Shown: in pieces, positions 8,209-14,326 of the stretch
Layout of the letters: each line of letters begins with the position of its first letter
How positions within the stretch are numbered: position 1 is the first letter of the stretch
From: Euryarchaeota archaeon UBA128
GTDB taxonomy: Archaea; Thermoplasmatota; Poseidoniia; Poseidoniales; Poseidoniaceae
NCBI GenBank assembly: GCA_002496955.1
Contig: DALZ01000106.1
Location: 1-14,326, forward strand
Direction of reading: 5' to 3'
DNA length: 14,326 nucleotides
Position numbers and translations under genes: made by a program
The notes under the pieces: generated by a model
Seen by the model: only the letters and a program-made list of their open reading frames with translations
The model's database searches: none
What the model was told of the DNA's origin: nothing

Positions 8209-9039
8209 ATGGTTGTTAATGTCCCCAATTTAGACCGAGCCAGATTTGCGTCCTGGAAAAACACCATTGGTCGAGTTGCTTTCATGAACTGCGATCCACT
8301 ATTTCTAAAATTGAGTAGTGATTGGAATATCTTATCTGCACCCCCTTCTTGGTTAACCGGCCACCTATTGAGGCGCGACTGTATAATTGCCCCAATTCCT
8401 GCAGCCGATTATGCTAAAAATCAAGAAGACTTAATGCTAATTCCAGATTTAGGGATCTGCTCAAAGGGTGAAGTTGGCAGTGTCATTTTGTTTGGTTCCA
8501 AACCACTCACAGAAATGGAATCGATTTCACTGCCCTCAGATTCCTCATCTTCTGTTGCGTTGCTAAAATTTATTTTGAAAAAGCGGAATTTGTCGCCAGA
8601 ATTAACTGTAATGGGGCCCGACATAGACAGGATGTTATCAATTACAGATGGCGCTCTGATAATTGGTGATAGGGCTTTGGATGCGGCGAGAAAATATCCT
8701 GAGAAAGTGATTCTTGATTTGGGTCTAGAGTGGACTGATATAACTGGAAAGCCGATGGTTTTCGGAGTCTTTGCTGCACGGAGGGACACCCCCAAATCCA
8801 ACGTCAAACGGGCATATCACTCTTTAATGAATGAACTAATTGAGTTCGAGACTAATCAATCTAGGCGTGATGTTATTGTCGAACTCTCGGCAACAAATTC
8901 AGGTCTATCAAGCGCTAGATTGGATAAATACTTCAGCGAAGTATTTAATCGACTTGATTTAGAACATATCGACGGACTAAATCAATTTTTAATAGAAGCA
9001 TGTGGATTAGAGAATGGTGCAGAATTTTTGCGATTCTAA
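8209..9039 (+). CDS. mqnA: Chorismate dehydratase MqnA (menaquinone biosynthesis)
   Basis: MqnA removes water from chorismate to give 3-[(1-carboxyvinyl)oxy]benzoate, the first step of the futalosine pathway and the substrate of MqnE encoded just upstream. The 276-residue protein has the periplasmic-binding-protein-like fold of this family. Visible marks are IGRVAFMNCDPLF at 20-32, the PSWLTGHLLRRD segment with the following IPAADY (about 45-68), ICSKGEVGSVILFGSKP near 84-100, GALIIGDRAL, and DLGLEWTDITGKPMVFGVFA. The usual motif after ICSKG is GxVxSVxLFS, so the match is good. About 19 residues precede the IGRV motif, somewhat more than in many family members, but the ribosome binding site supports this start. 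Its stop overlaps the stop end of the convergent beta-propeller gene by four bases, so the two transcripts must run into each other or end within coding sequence. Confidence 0.92.
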   Translation: MVVNVPNLDRARFASWKNTIGRVAFMNCDPLFLKLSSDWNILSAPPSWLTGHLLRRDCIIAPIPAADYAKNQEDLMLIPDLGICSKGEVGSVILFGSKPLTEMESISLPSDSSSSVALLKFILKKRNLSPELTVMGPDIDRMLSITDGALIIGDRALDAARKYPEKVILDLGLEWTDITGKPMVFGVFAARRDTPKSNVKRAYHSLMNELIEFETNQSRRDVIVELSATNSGLSSARLDKYFSEVFNRLDLEHIDGLNQFLIEACGLENGAEFLRF

Positions 9040-11279
9040 TAATCTTCCTCTTCTTTAGTCGCTTTCACTCTTCTAACTTTCCTTACCTTGGGGACATTTT
9101 TTTCCCTCGTTCCCAAAGGAGATTTTTTGGATATAATTTTCTCACCGGGCACGTCTAGTTTTCCATCAAGCCGCTTCCGCTTCGTTGTCATAATCGGACC
9201 TTGTGCATTTCTCTGAATTCTTCCGCTTCTGCGCTTGGTATTACGGCTTTCGCTCAACTCAGTATCTTCATCTAAAATAAAAGCCCTCCTGTCGGTGGGT
9301 CTTTCCTCACTTGGGATTGCTTCGCTCACAATAACATCATCGTTATTATCGGTAATTGGTTGTTCTAATTCACTGATTGGTGTTGGTTTACTAATGTCAT
9401 CATCAGCAATAAAATTATCATCATAGCCAATATCACTATCTTCGGCCAATTCTTTCTCGAATTCTGAGTCATCGAGAATCACAGAATTAAGATTACGTCT
9501 CCGTATCAGAACCCATGCGACTAAGAGTGATGACGCAGCGACTGCCAAGATTACCCAAATATTATGTTTAATACTCTCCAGTGCGGTATTGATTTGTGAA
9601 TCTCGCTCAACGAGGCTCGTGTAATTCAATTGTGGTTTTTCAGTGTCGGATTTCCACCACAGCGTATACAGAGATTCATCATCTAGGGTAATGTGTTCAA
9701 TCAATATAGGATAGTTCTCTACTTTGTGGGTAATTGATGACTCGATTACGGAAATTTGTGAATCAAAATAAATTGTCAGGGGGAGGGATATGTTAGGTGC
9801 AACATCAAACTCTGTTTTGAAGCTAAATGTTAATTGTTCTTTATCGAAAGTCTTGGTAAATGATAAGCCGTCTAAAATTTCACAATTTGTCGTTCCATTA
9901 TTCACCTGACCGACTGATAATGAAATACTATTTCTTAATTTTTGAATGTAATCATTTTGGTCCATGTTGTGGCAAAAAGCGCTCTCAATCATGTTAGTTT
10001 CTTCGTAACTAATCCGTTGGTCAGATATTATTGCCCTTCTAGTTAGATTTCTAAAAATGTAGGTATCTGATTGCGACATAGTGTATATATCCTCTATGAT
10101 GAGGGAGTTACCCTCTATTCCCACTCTCATTGATCGAATGGTTTGCAGGTCAGGTTCCCGACTGCATACTGTTGCGTTTTGACAATTAAAATCCCAGTCG
10201 TCGAGGTAAGAATCGCCATCATCATCAAGATCTATTACATCAGGTATGTTATCCCCATCAAGGTCAGAACCCATGTCACCATAACCCTCAGGATAACTTG
10301 GATTACCGTATATCGCAATGTGATTTGAATCTGTAGCAACATAAAAGTTAGATAACAATGTTGAATCCTCGATAACTGCAAAGTCTAATGATTTATGCAT
10401 GAGTTTTGTCGAGTGTATTACAGTAAAAGTAGAACCGTCTAGGGCAATCAATTCCGGGGAATTGTCTGAATCTAAAACATACAATAAATCAGAATTTTCT
10501 GACCACTGAATTCCATAATTATTGCCAAGGTCAATTGATTGCAGTGAGGAGCCTGAGGGGACAAAAGAAAATACATTACCTGATATTGTTGATATTGCTA
10601 TTTTAGCATCTTGGAGGCTGAAATCGCACCCAACTACCTCCTCACCAACATTGATATCGGCTTCTAGAGCATTACCTGACGAGTCCCACAATTGAATTTT
10701 GCCACTCTCATCACCGGTGGCGATGTAGTTTCCTGTTTTTGAGAAACTAACACACGTGACGTCAGAAGTGTGGCGGCCATTCAACGCCAATATCTCTGCC
10801 ATACTCGAGGCGTTGTATACCAGTGCACCATTATTGAGGTTGGGCGCGACTATTCGTTGCCCATCAGGGGACCAATCAATGTTACCAGGGCGATTATTTC
10901 CGCGCGCTTGCCCTGATTCGAACTCCAAAGAAATCGCATTAATTATTCGTAGAGAATCGGGGACTGATTCTAACGCTGCAATACTTATTGCAAGCCTGCC
11001 TCCATCGGGTGAAAATTGTATATCATATACCTCTCGTCCGAGGTCAAAGCGTTTGATTAAGTTGAGACTGGCTCCATCGTGAAATTCAACAAACCTTCCA
11101 TGACTGCTTGCGATAATCGTGTTATTGTGGTTTACTGATACCGAACTAGTGTAAGCGTCGGAGTTCTCTGTCGTTGTTGAATCTAGGTAATTCATGCCTG
11201 ATGATCCGGCACTGGACAATGGTGTAAGTAGCAAAGTGATAATCACCGCGCCAAGAGCGAAATAAGTTCTGCTCACCAT
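9036..11279 (-). CDS. Membrane-anchored, exported WD40-like beta-propeller protein with acidic calcium-type repeat and charged tail
   Basis: This is a 747-residue protein of unknown specific role. Its N-terminus (MVSRTYFALGAVIITLLLTP) looks like a signal peptide with cleavage near 24. Residues of about 40-330 contain WD40-like blades, for example HTSDVTCVSFSKTGNYIATG followed by SGKIQLWDSSG, and DIQFSPDGGRLAIS. Near 335-360 comes DLDGDNIPDVIDLDDDGD, a calcium-binding pattern as in thrombospondin type 3 repeats. An extracellular beta-rich region with several cysteines (CQNATVC) follows, then one membrane segment at about 571-592 (IWVILAVAASSLLVAWVLI, then RRR). The cytoplasmic tail of about 155 residues is acidic first (to about 655) and strongly basic afterwards, ending EEEDY. 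The topology is therefore a surface propeller anchored by a C-terminal helix with a large inner tail. It stands between mqnA and mqnD on the opposite strand and need not be related to them. Binding of ligand, polymer or envelope partners is a guess. Confidence 0.85.
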   Translation of the reverse strand: MVSRTYFALGAVIITLLLTPLSSAGSSGMNYLDSTTTENSDAYTSSVSVNHNNTIIASSHGRFVEFHDGASLNLIKRFDLGREVYDIQFSPDGGRLAISIAALESVPDSLRIINAISLEFESGQARGNNRPGNIDWSPDGQRIVAPNLNNGALVYNASSMAEILALNGRHTSDVTCVSFSKTGNYIATGDESGKIQLWDSSGNALEADINVGEEVVGCDFSLQDAKIAISTISGNVFSFVPSGSSLQSIDLGNNYGIQWSENSDLLYVLDSDNSPELIALDGSTFTVIHSTKLMHKSLDFAVIEDSTLLSNFYVATDSNHIAIYGNPSYPEGYGDMGSDLDGDNIPDVIDLDDDGDSYLDDWDFNCQNATVCSREPDLQTIRSMRVGIEGNSLIIEDIYTMSQSDTYIFRNLTRRAIISDQRISYEETNMIESAFCHNMDQNDYIQKLRNSISLSVGQVNNGTTNCEILDGLSFTKTFDKEQLTFSFKTEFDVAPNISLPLTIYFDSQISVIESSITHKVENYPILIEHITLDDESLYTLWWKSDTEKPQLNYTSLVERDSQINTALESIKHNIWVILAVAASSLLVAWVLIRRRNLNSVILDDSEFEKELAEDSDIGYDDNFIADDDISKPTPISELEQPITDNNDDVIVSEAIPSEERPTDRRAFILDEDTELSESRNTKRRSGRIQRNAQGPIMTTKRKRLDGKLDVPGEKIISKKSPLGTREKNVPKVRKVRRVKATKEEEDY

Positions 11280-11377
11280 ATGAATTCGCTTATTGGTAAA
11301 TTTTGAACTACTTGAACATATACCCGAATGGCAAAGAAAAACTACCGATATTTACTTGTGTAGGCAACATCAAACGG
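11280..11377. promoter_or_regulatory. Divergent spacer between the beta-propeller gene and mqnD, with mqnD TATA box
   Basis: These 98 bases lie between two divergent starts. GATATTTA at 11347-11354 is centred 27 bases before the mqnD ATG at 11378, ideal for a leaderless archaeal transcript. In the minus direction AAAATTTA (11297-11304) is a possible TATA box for the propeller gene, at a slightly short distance of about 22 bases from its ATG. Confidence 0.5.
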
Positions 11378-12295
11378 ATGGTTCTTGAAGGTCATTTAAT
11401 TCCCATGTACATGGGCAATACACTAGAACAAGACCCTCATGGCGATTACATCATCAGAATAGGCCATTCACCAGACCCTGATGACGCTTTCATGTTCCAC
11501 GCAATGACAAATAACAAATTCCCGACCCCGGGATACAAATTTGTTCACGAGTTGCAAGATATCGAGACCCTTAACCATCGTGCAATGAACCAAGAGCTTG
11601 AGGTTTCTGCTGTCTCGATTCATGCTTATCCAGATATTGCTGAAAACTATAGTTTGATGAATTGTGGTGCATCAATGGGTGAAGGTTATGGTCCAATGAT
11701 AGTTGCCAAAACAGGGGTTAGTTTGGAACAAGCTCAGAAATCAGTAATTGCAGTCCCCGGACTCAAGACTAGTGCATACCTTGGTTTACGGCTAGCATGG
11801 GGAAATGTAACAGTTGAGGTCGTTCCGTTTGATGAAATTATACCTCGGATTTTGGATGACACTTATCTATCAGGGTTAATCATACACGAAGGGCAATTGA
11901 CTTATGTGGATTATGACTTGGAGGTTTTAATAAACCTCGGCAAATGGTGGAATGAGCGAACCAATAATTTTCCTATGCCACTGGGCGGAAATGTTGTTCG
12001 CAAAGACTTAGGCGAAAAAATGATGAATGATATTACAATGTATACTAAAAAAAGTATAGAATATGCCATAAAAAATCCTGACGAGGCATTAGAATTTGCT
12101 AAGAAGTGGGGTAGAGGTATAGATGATGCTACTAACAGAAAATTTGTCACAATGTATGTCAATGAAAGAACCATTGATTATCGAGCAGACGGTAGGGAAT
12201 CAATAAGACAGTTTCTTGCTGAGGGGCAAGCAATAGGACTAATAGATTCAGCGTTTGACCCAATGTCAATGAAGTTCATTGGGGCGGTTGAATGA
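11378..12295 (+). CDS. mqnD: 1,4-dihydroxy-6-naphthoate synthase MqnD (menaquinone biosynthesis)
   Basis: MqnD converts cyclic dehypoxanthinyl futalosine to 1,4-dihydroxy-6-naphthoate, the bicyclic precursor of menaquinone. From the ATG at 11378 it has 305 residues with the family landmarks IGHSPDPDDAFMF at 28-40, VPGLKTSAYLGLRL in the middle, and IIHEGQLTY, whose His170 matches the catalytic histidine of the family; FPMPLGGNVVRKDLG follows. The family core normally begins a few residues before IGHSPDPDD, so even this start leaves about 27 extra residues; ATGs at 11405 and 11411 are possible. I chose 11378 because a TATA box is centred 27 bases before it. The frame can be extended to a TTG at 11303, but that lies upstream of the TATA box. 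Its last bases overlap the start of the HEAT-repeat gene (ATGA), so the two are probably translated in a coupled way. Confidence 0.9.
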   Translation: MVLEGHLIPMYMGNTLEQDPHGDYIIRIGHSPDPDDAFMFHAMTNNKFPTPGYKFVHELQDIETLNHRAMNQELEVSAVSIHAYPDIAENYSLMNCGASMGEGYGPMIVAKTGVSLEQAQKSVIAVPGLKTSAYLGLRLAWGNVTVEVVPFDEIIPRILDDTYLSGLIIHEGQLTYVDYDLEVLINLGKWWNERTNNFPMPLGGNVVRKDLGEKMMNDITMYTKKSIEYAIKNPDEALEFAKKWGRGIDDATNRKFVTMYVNERTIDYRADGRESIRQFLAEGQAIGLIDSAFDPMSMKFIGAVE

Positions 12296-12771
12296 GCAAT
12301 AAGCCAAAATTAAGTCAGTTCGGTTCTGTCGATCCTGCGCCGCCGCGTGTTGACGGCGAAATAAAAGATTGGGAGTTTACATTGACGGATAACGAAACAC
12401 CTATGTTTCAAAGAATGCGTAATGTATTTTCGTTGAGAAACAAAGGAACTAATGAGGCATGTCTTGCACTTTGCACAGGGTTTGAATCCGATAGTGCCTT
12501 GTTGAGGCATGAAGTTGCTTACGTTTTGGGACAAATGCAAAACGAAGCAGCAATACCTAAACTTGTCGAGGTATTAGGCGACGAAAATGAGCACGTTATG
12601 GTGAGGCACGAAGCAGCAGAAGCATTGGGCGCAATTGGTGATTATACCATTAGGCCTGTACTAGAGCAATATGTTAATCATCCATTACCAGAAATTTCCG
12701 AGTCATGCGAGGTTGCTATAGATTTGTTGGACTGGTGCAAGAGCAAAGAATATGACGAAGTAGAGGGTTAG
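12292..12771 (+). CDS. Half-length deoxyhypusine hydroxylase-like HEAT-repeat protein
   Basis: This 159-residue helical protein is built of about four HEAT-type repeats (roughly 36-150). It has two His-Glu pairs, His73-Glu74 in LLRHEVAYVLGQM and His106-Glu107 in MVRHEAAEALGAIGD, 33 residues apart. Deoxyhypusine hydroxylase (DOHH) of eukaryotes is a protein of about 300 residues made of two such halves; its four His-Glu pairs hold a di-iron centre that hydroxylates deoxyhypusine on eIF5A. As I recall the human sequence, its C-terminal half matches this protein without gaps from SVDPAPP (12-18 here) through both His-Glu pairs, also sharing EAALAL/EACLAL and ESCEVA. The N-terminal half is absent, and the preceding gene is mqnD, overlapping by four bases. 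A homodimer would supply four His-Glu pairs. I infer a role in hypusine formation on aIF5A; a generic HEAT or bilin-lyase-like scaffold is the alternative, but it would not keep the paired HE motifs and linker. No deoxyhypusine synthase or aIF5A gene is in the window. Confidence 0.85.
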   Translation: MSNKPKLSQFGSVDPAPPRVDGEIKDWEFTLTDNETPMFQRMRNVFSLRNKGTNEACLALCTGFESDSALLRHEVAYVLGQMQNEAAIPKLVEVLGDENEHVMVRHEAAEALGAIGDYTIRPVLEQYVNHPLPEISESCEVAIDLLDWCKSKEYDEVEG

Positions 12772-12805
12772 ACAAATTCAATAACTACAGTCGACAGCAT
12801 AGGGT

Positions 12806-12811
12806 GAGGAG
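12806..12811 (+). promoter_or_regulatory. Ribosome binding site of the small CxxC protein
   Basis: GAGGAG lies four bases before the ATG at 12816 and matches the 16S rRNA 3' end complement; GGTGA at 12803-12807 overlaps it. It makes 12816 the start rather than the in-frame GTG at 12804, which would lie within the binding site. Confidence 0.65.
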
Positions 12812-12815
12812 AATT

Positions 12816-13025
12816 ATGCCACACGATAACATTCAGTTGGCACAAGCACCAAATGGGGAAATCGGGCCAAGGTGCAAATCTTGTGGCAATCGAATGACAT
12901 TCGGTGCCGCAATGGTTATCGACAACAATTATTATTGCTGGAAATGTTACGTAGACATGACAGGAGCAGATTCAGCGACAACGATAGTTGAGGCGGAACA
13001 GAGGTTCTGGATGGCTAATGAGTAA
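12816..13025 (+). CDS. Small zinc-ribbon-like protein of unknown function
   Basis: This is a 69-residue protein with two knuckles, Cys20-x2-Cys23 (RCKSCGNRM) and Cys41-x2-Cys44 (YYCWKCYVD), spaced as in a treble-clef or zinc-ribbon fold that binds one Zn2+. A conserved-looking hydrophobic strand (AAMVIDNNYYC) joins them. The N-terminal 18 residues are polar and the C-terminus is probably a helix (TIVEAEQRFWMA). No catalytic residues are apparent, so nucleic-acid or protein binding is the natural guess. It sits 44 bases after the DOHH-like gene and 28 bases before the primase gene on the same strand, with a strong ribosome binding site, which suggests one transcript. An extended start at 12804 (GTG) would add four residues. 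I do not recognise the family. Confidence 0.78.
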   Translation: MPHDNIQLAQAPNGEIGPRCKSCGNRMTFGAAMVIDNNYYCWKCYVDMTGADSATTIVEAEQRFWMANE

Positions 13026-13053
13026 ATCCTAGTAAGAGATTTATGGTGTGGTA

Positions 13054-14259
13054 ATGTTTTCAAGTGGATGGGCACGATTTGCACACCAGTTTACTAACTA
13101 CTATCGAAATTCGCCGTTATGGTCTCCGCCCCGGACTAAATTCAGAGAGTGGATGTTCATCCCGTTTGGTAACACACCTCCGATAAGACATAAAGCGTTT
13201 TCAGACATCGAAGGGGTTAGGAGTTTTATCACTCAACGCCCAATGCATTCGTGTTTTTATTCAACTGCCTATTGGCACAAGCCGTATGAATTGAAGATGG
13301 CCAACAAAGATTGGATTGGCGCAGATTTGATTTTTGATTTGGATGGTGATCACCTACCGGGTGTTACAGACAGAGATTTTCCTGCTATGCTTGAAGTTAT
13401 CCAAGAGCAGGCATTTTCGCTATGGAATGATTATCTTGAGCCAGAATTTGGGTTTAAAGAAAAGTATCTGCAGGTAACATTCTCTGGACATCGCGGATTC
13501 CACCTTCATTATCGAGATCCATCCCTATTCCAACTTGATTCTGAGGCAAGAAGAGAAATCGTTTCACATATCCGAGGTGAGGATGTCGACGTCAAAAGTA
13601 GTTTAGCCAGATTTCATCAAGGCGATAAATCAGGTTGGTCATCAAGGATCAACCGCGGGATGGGGAAGGTCGTCGAAAAGCTACAGATAATTGGGCGCAA
13701 AGAAAAAGGTTACACAGGTTTGTTGGATTCGATACATCAAGGACTTCAGTCACAAGCGAGGCGTGAAAATAGGACGGGTAGTAAAGGTAAAACCTCGATA
13801 CAAAATTTGAGTAACGTCCTGTTGAATGAACAGCGCTCTAACCGCTTGTTAGAAGGCAATTTCGGAGTACTAGACAAGCATGAGTCATTGTTCCTCGATA
13901 TTTTGAAAACTGACACATCCGTTGTTTTGGCAAATGCTGGTGAGGCAGATGAAGTCGTAACTATAGATGTTAGGAGGCAAATAAGATGGCCAACATCTCT
14001 GCATGGCAAATCCGGTTTAAGAGTTACAGAATTTCCTTTGCACAGGCTGGAGCCAGATAGGAATCAATCCTTTGACCCATTGAGTGAAACTATCGCCTTG
14101 CCAAACGAAAAAAAACTGACCGTCGTCATGACCAAGGATGAGTGCAGATTTAGATTCTTTGACAAGGAGTGGGAGCCAAACCTTGGAGATGAATTAGAAA
14201 TAAGCGAAGCAGGTGCAACATTTTTAATTTTGAAAGGGTGGGCTGAAGTAAAAAATTAA
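13054..14259 (+). CDS. priS: DNA primase small (catalytic) subunit PriS
   Basis: PriS is the catalytic subunit of the archaeal/eukaryotic primase; with PriL it makes the short primers that start DNA synthesis at the replication fork. The protein has 401 residues, at the long end for the family. The metal-binding aspartates Asp95 and Asp97 are in IFDLDGDHL, the nucleotide-binding motif SGHRGFHLH is at 144-152 (usual form SGRGGYHVH), and the third catalytic aspartate is Asp305 in TIDVRRQIR, followed by the typical PTSLHGKSGLRV. A stretch of about 60 residues before the third aspartate (about 205-265) is rich in basic and polar residues and looks variable. I chose the ATG at 13054; a GTG at 13048 would add two residues. 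The neighbouring small CxxC gene ends 28 bases upstream. No partner replication gene (PriL, GINS, PCNA) is visible in the window. Confidence 0.93.
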   Translation: MFSSGWARFAHQFTNYYRNSPLWSPPRTKFREWMFIPFGNTPPIRHKAFSDIEGVRSFITQRPMHSCFYSTAYWHKPYELKMANKDWIGADLIFDLDGDHLPGVTDRDFPAMLEVIQEQAFSLWNDYLEPEFGFKEKYLQVTFSGHRGFHLHYRDPSLFQLDSEARREIVSHIRGEDVDVKSSLARFHQGDKSGWSSRINRGMGKVVEKLQIIGRKEKGYTGLLDSIHQGLQSQARRENRTGSKGKTSIQNLSNVLLNEQRSNRLLEGNFGVLDKHESLFLDILKTDTSVVLANAGEADEVVTIDVRRQIRWPTSLHGKSGLRVTEFPLHRLEPDRNQSFDPLSETIALPNEKKLTVVMTKDECRFRFFDKEWEPNLGDELEISEAGATFLILKGWAEVKN

Positions 14260-14326
14260 CCGTATCGAATTTCAATAGATTTGAGGTTTTTGTCGGTAAG
14301 GTTCAATACTATTCAACCCTCCCTTG
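14260..14326. other. Terminal unassigned stretch
   Basis: The last 67 bases after the primase stop hold no start codon with a supported gene. A T-rich GGTTTTTG at 14286-14293 might help end transcription. One minus-strand frame is open from the edge to a stop near 14275 and could be the tail of a convergent gene, but it is too short to judge. Confidence 0.3.

Noticed and set aside
8421..8807. 128-residue minus-strand frame within mqnA
   Set aside because: The plus-strand MqnA motifs cover the whole stretch; the antisense frame has no domain and no promoter.
10205..10270. Tandem-repeat-like stretch in the propeller gene
   Set aside because: The repetition is explained by the codons of the acidic DxDxDG calcium-type repeat, not by a DNA repeat element.
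11303..11377. Longer mqnD frame starting with TTG at 11303
   Set aside because: TTG is a poor start, the segment precedes the TATA box at 11347-11354, and it would overlap the promoter space of the divergent gene.
12292..12771. Reading the HEAT protein as a bilin-lyase or generic HEAT scaffold
   Set aside because: Both His-Glu pairs, their 33-residue spacing and the SVDPAPP linker match DOHH specifically, and nothing else here suggests bilin metabolism.
12804..12815. GTG start at 12804 for the CxxC protein
   Set aside because: The codon lies inside the GGTGAGGAG ribosome binding site that serves the ATG at 12816.
14275..14326. Possible C-terminal end of a minus-strand gene at the right edge
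   Set aside because: Only about 17 codons are open before a stop, too few to distinguish from chance.

Overview
This window looks like chromosomal DNA of an archaeon, most likely a planktonic marine Thermoplasmatota lineage (Marine Group II/III type). It encodes an archaeal/eukaryotic-type DNA primase small subunit and a transketolase split into two subunits, as in many archaea. Several genes have archaeal promoters (a TATA box about 27-30 bases before a start codon with no leader), while genes inside operons have GAGG/GGTGA-type ribosome binding sites. The phylum-level placement is inferred from gene content, not from a marker-gene tree.

Layout. From the left edge, on the minus strand: the first codons of an unknown gene (1-29), the C-terminal and N-terminal transketolase subunits (55-1817, overlapping by 4 bases), and an OPT-family transporter (1879-3945). 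A 110-base divergent spacer separates these from a plus-strand P-type cation ATPase of SPCA-like Ca2+/Mn2+ type (4056-6947). Next come aminofutalosine synthase MqnE and chorismate dehydratase MqnA (6991-9039, plus strand). A minus-strand gene for a membrane-anchored beta-propeller protein follows (9036-11279), meeting mqnA tail to tail. After a 98-base divergent spacer there is a plus-strand run: MqnD (11378-12295), a half-length deoxyhypusine-hydroxylase-like HEAT protein (12292-12771), a small CxxC/CxxC protein (12816-13025) and the primase small subunit PriS (13054-14259). The last 67 bases hold nothing I can assign.

Function. MqnE, MqnA and MqnD are three enzymes of the futalosine route from chorismate to menaquinone, so the cell probably makes menaquinone. 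The remaining steps (MqnB/equivalent and MqnC) are not in the window. Transketolase serves pentose-phosphate interconversion. OPT and the P-type ATPase are a divergent pair of inner-membrane transporters.

The most unusual item is the 159-residue protein at 12292-12771. It aligns, essentially without gaps from my recollection of the human sequence, to the C-terminal half of eukaryotic deoxyhypusine hydroxylase, including the inter-domain linker and one pair of His-Glu iron-ligand motifs. It could be a minimal archaeal hydroxylase for hypusine formation on aIF5A, working as a homodimer. I see no IS element, CRISPR array, tRNA or rRNA in the window.
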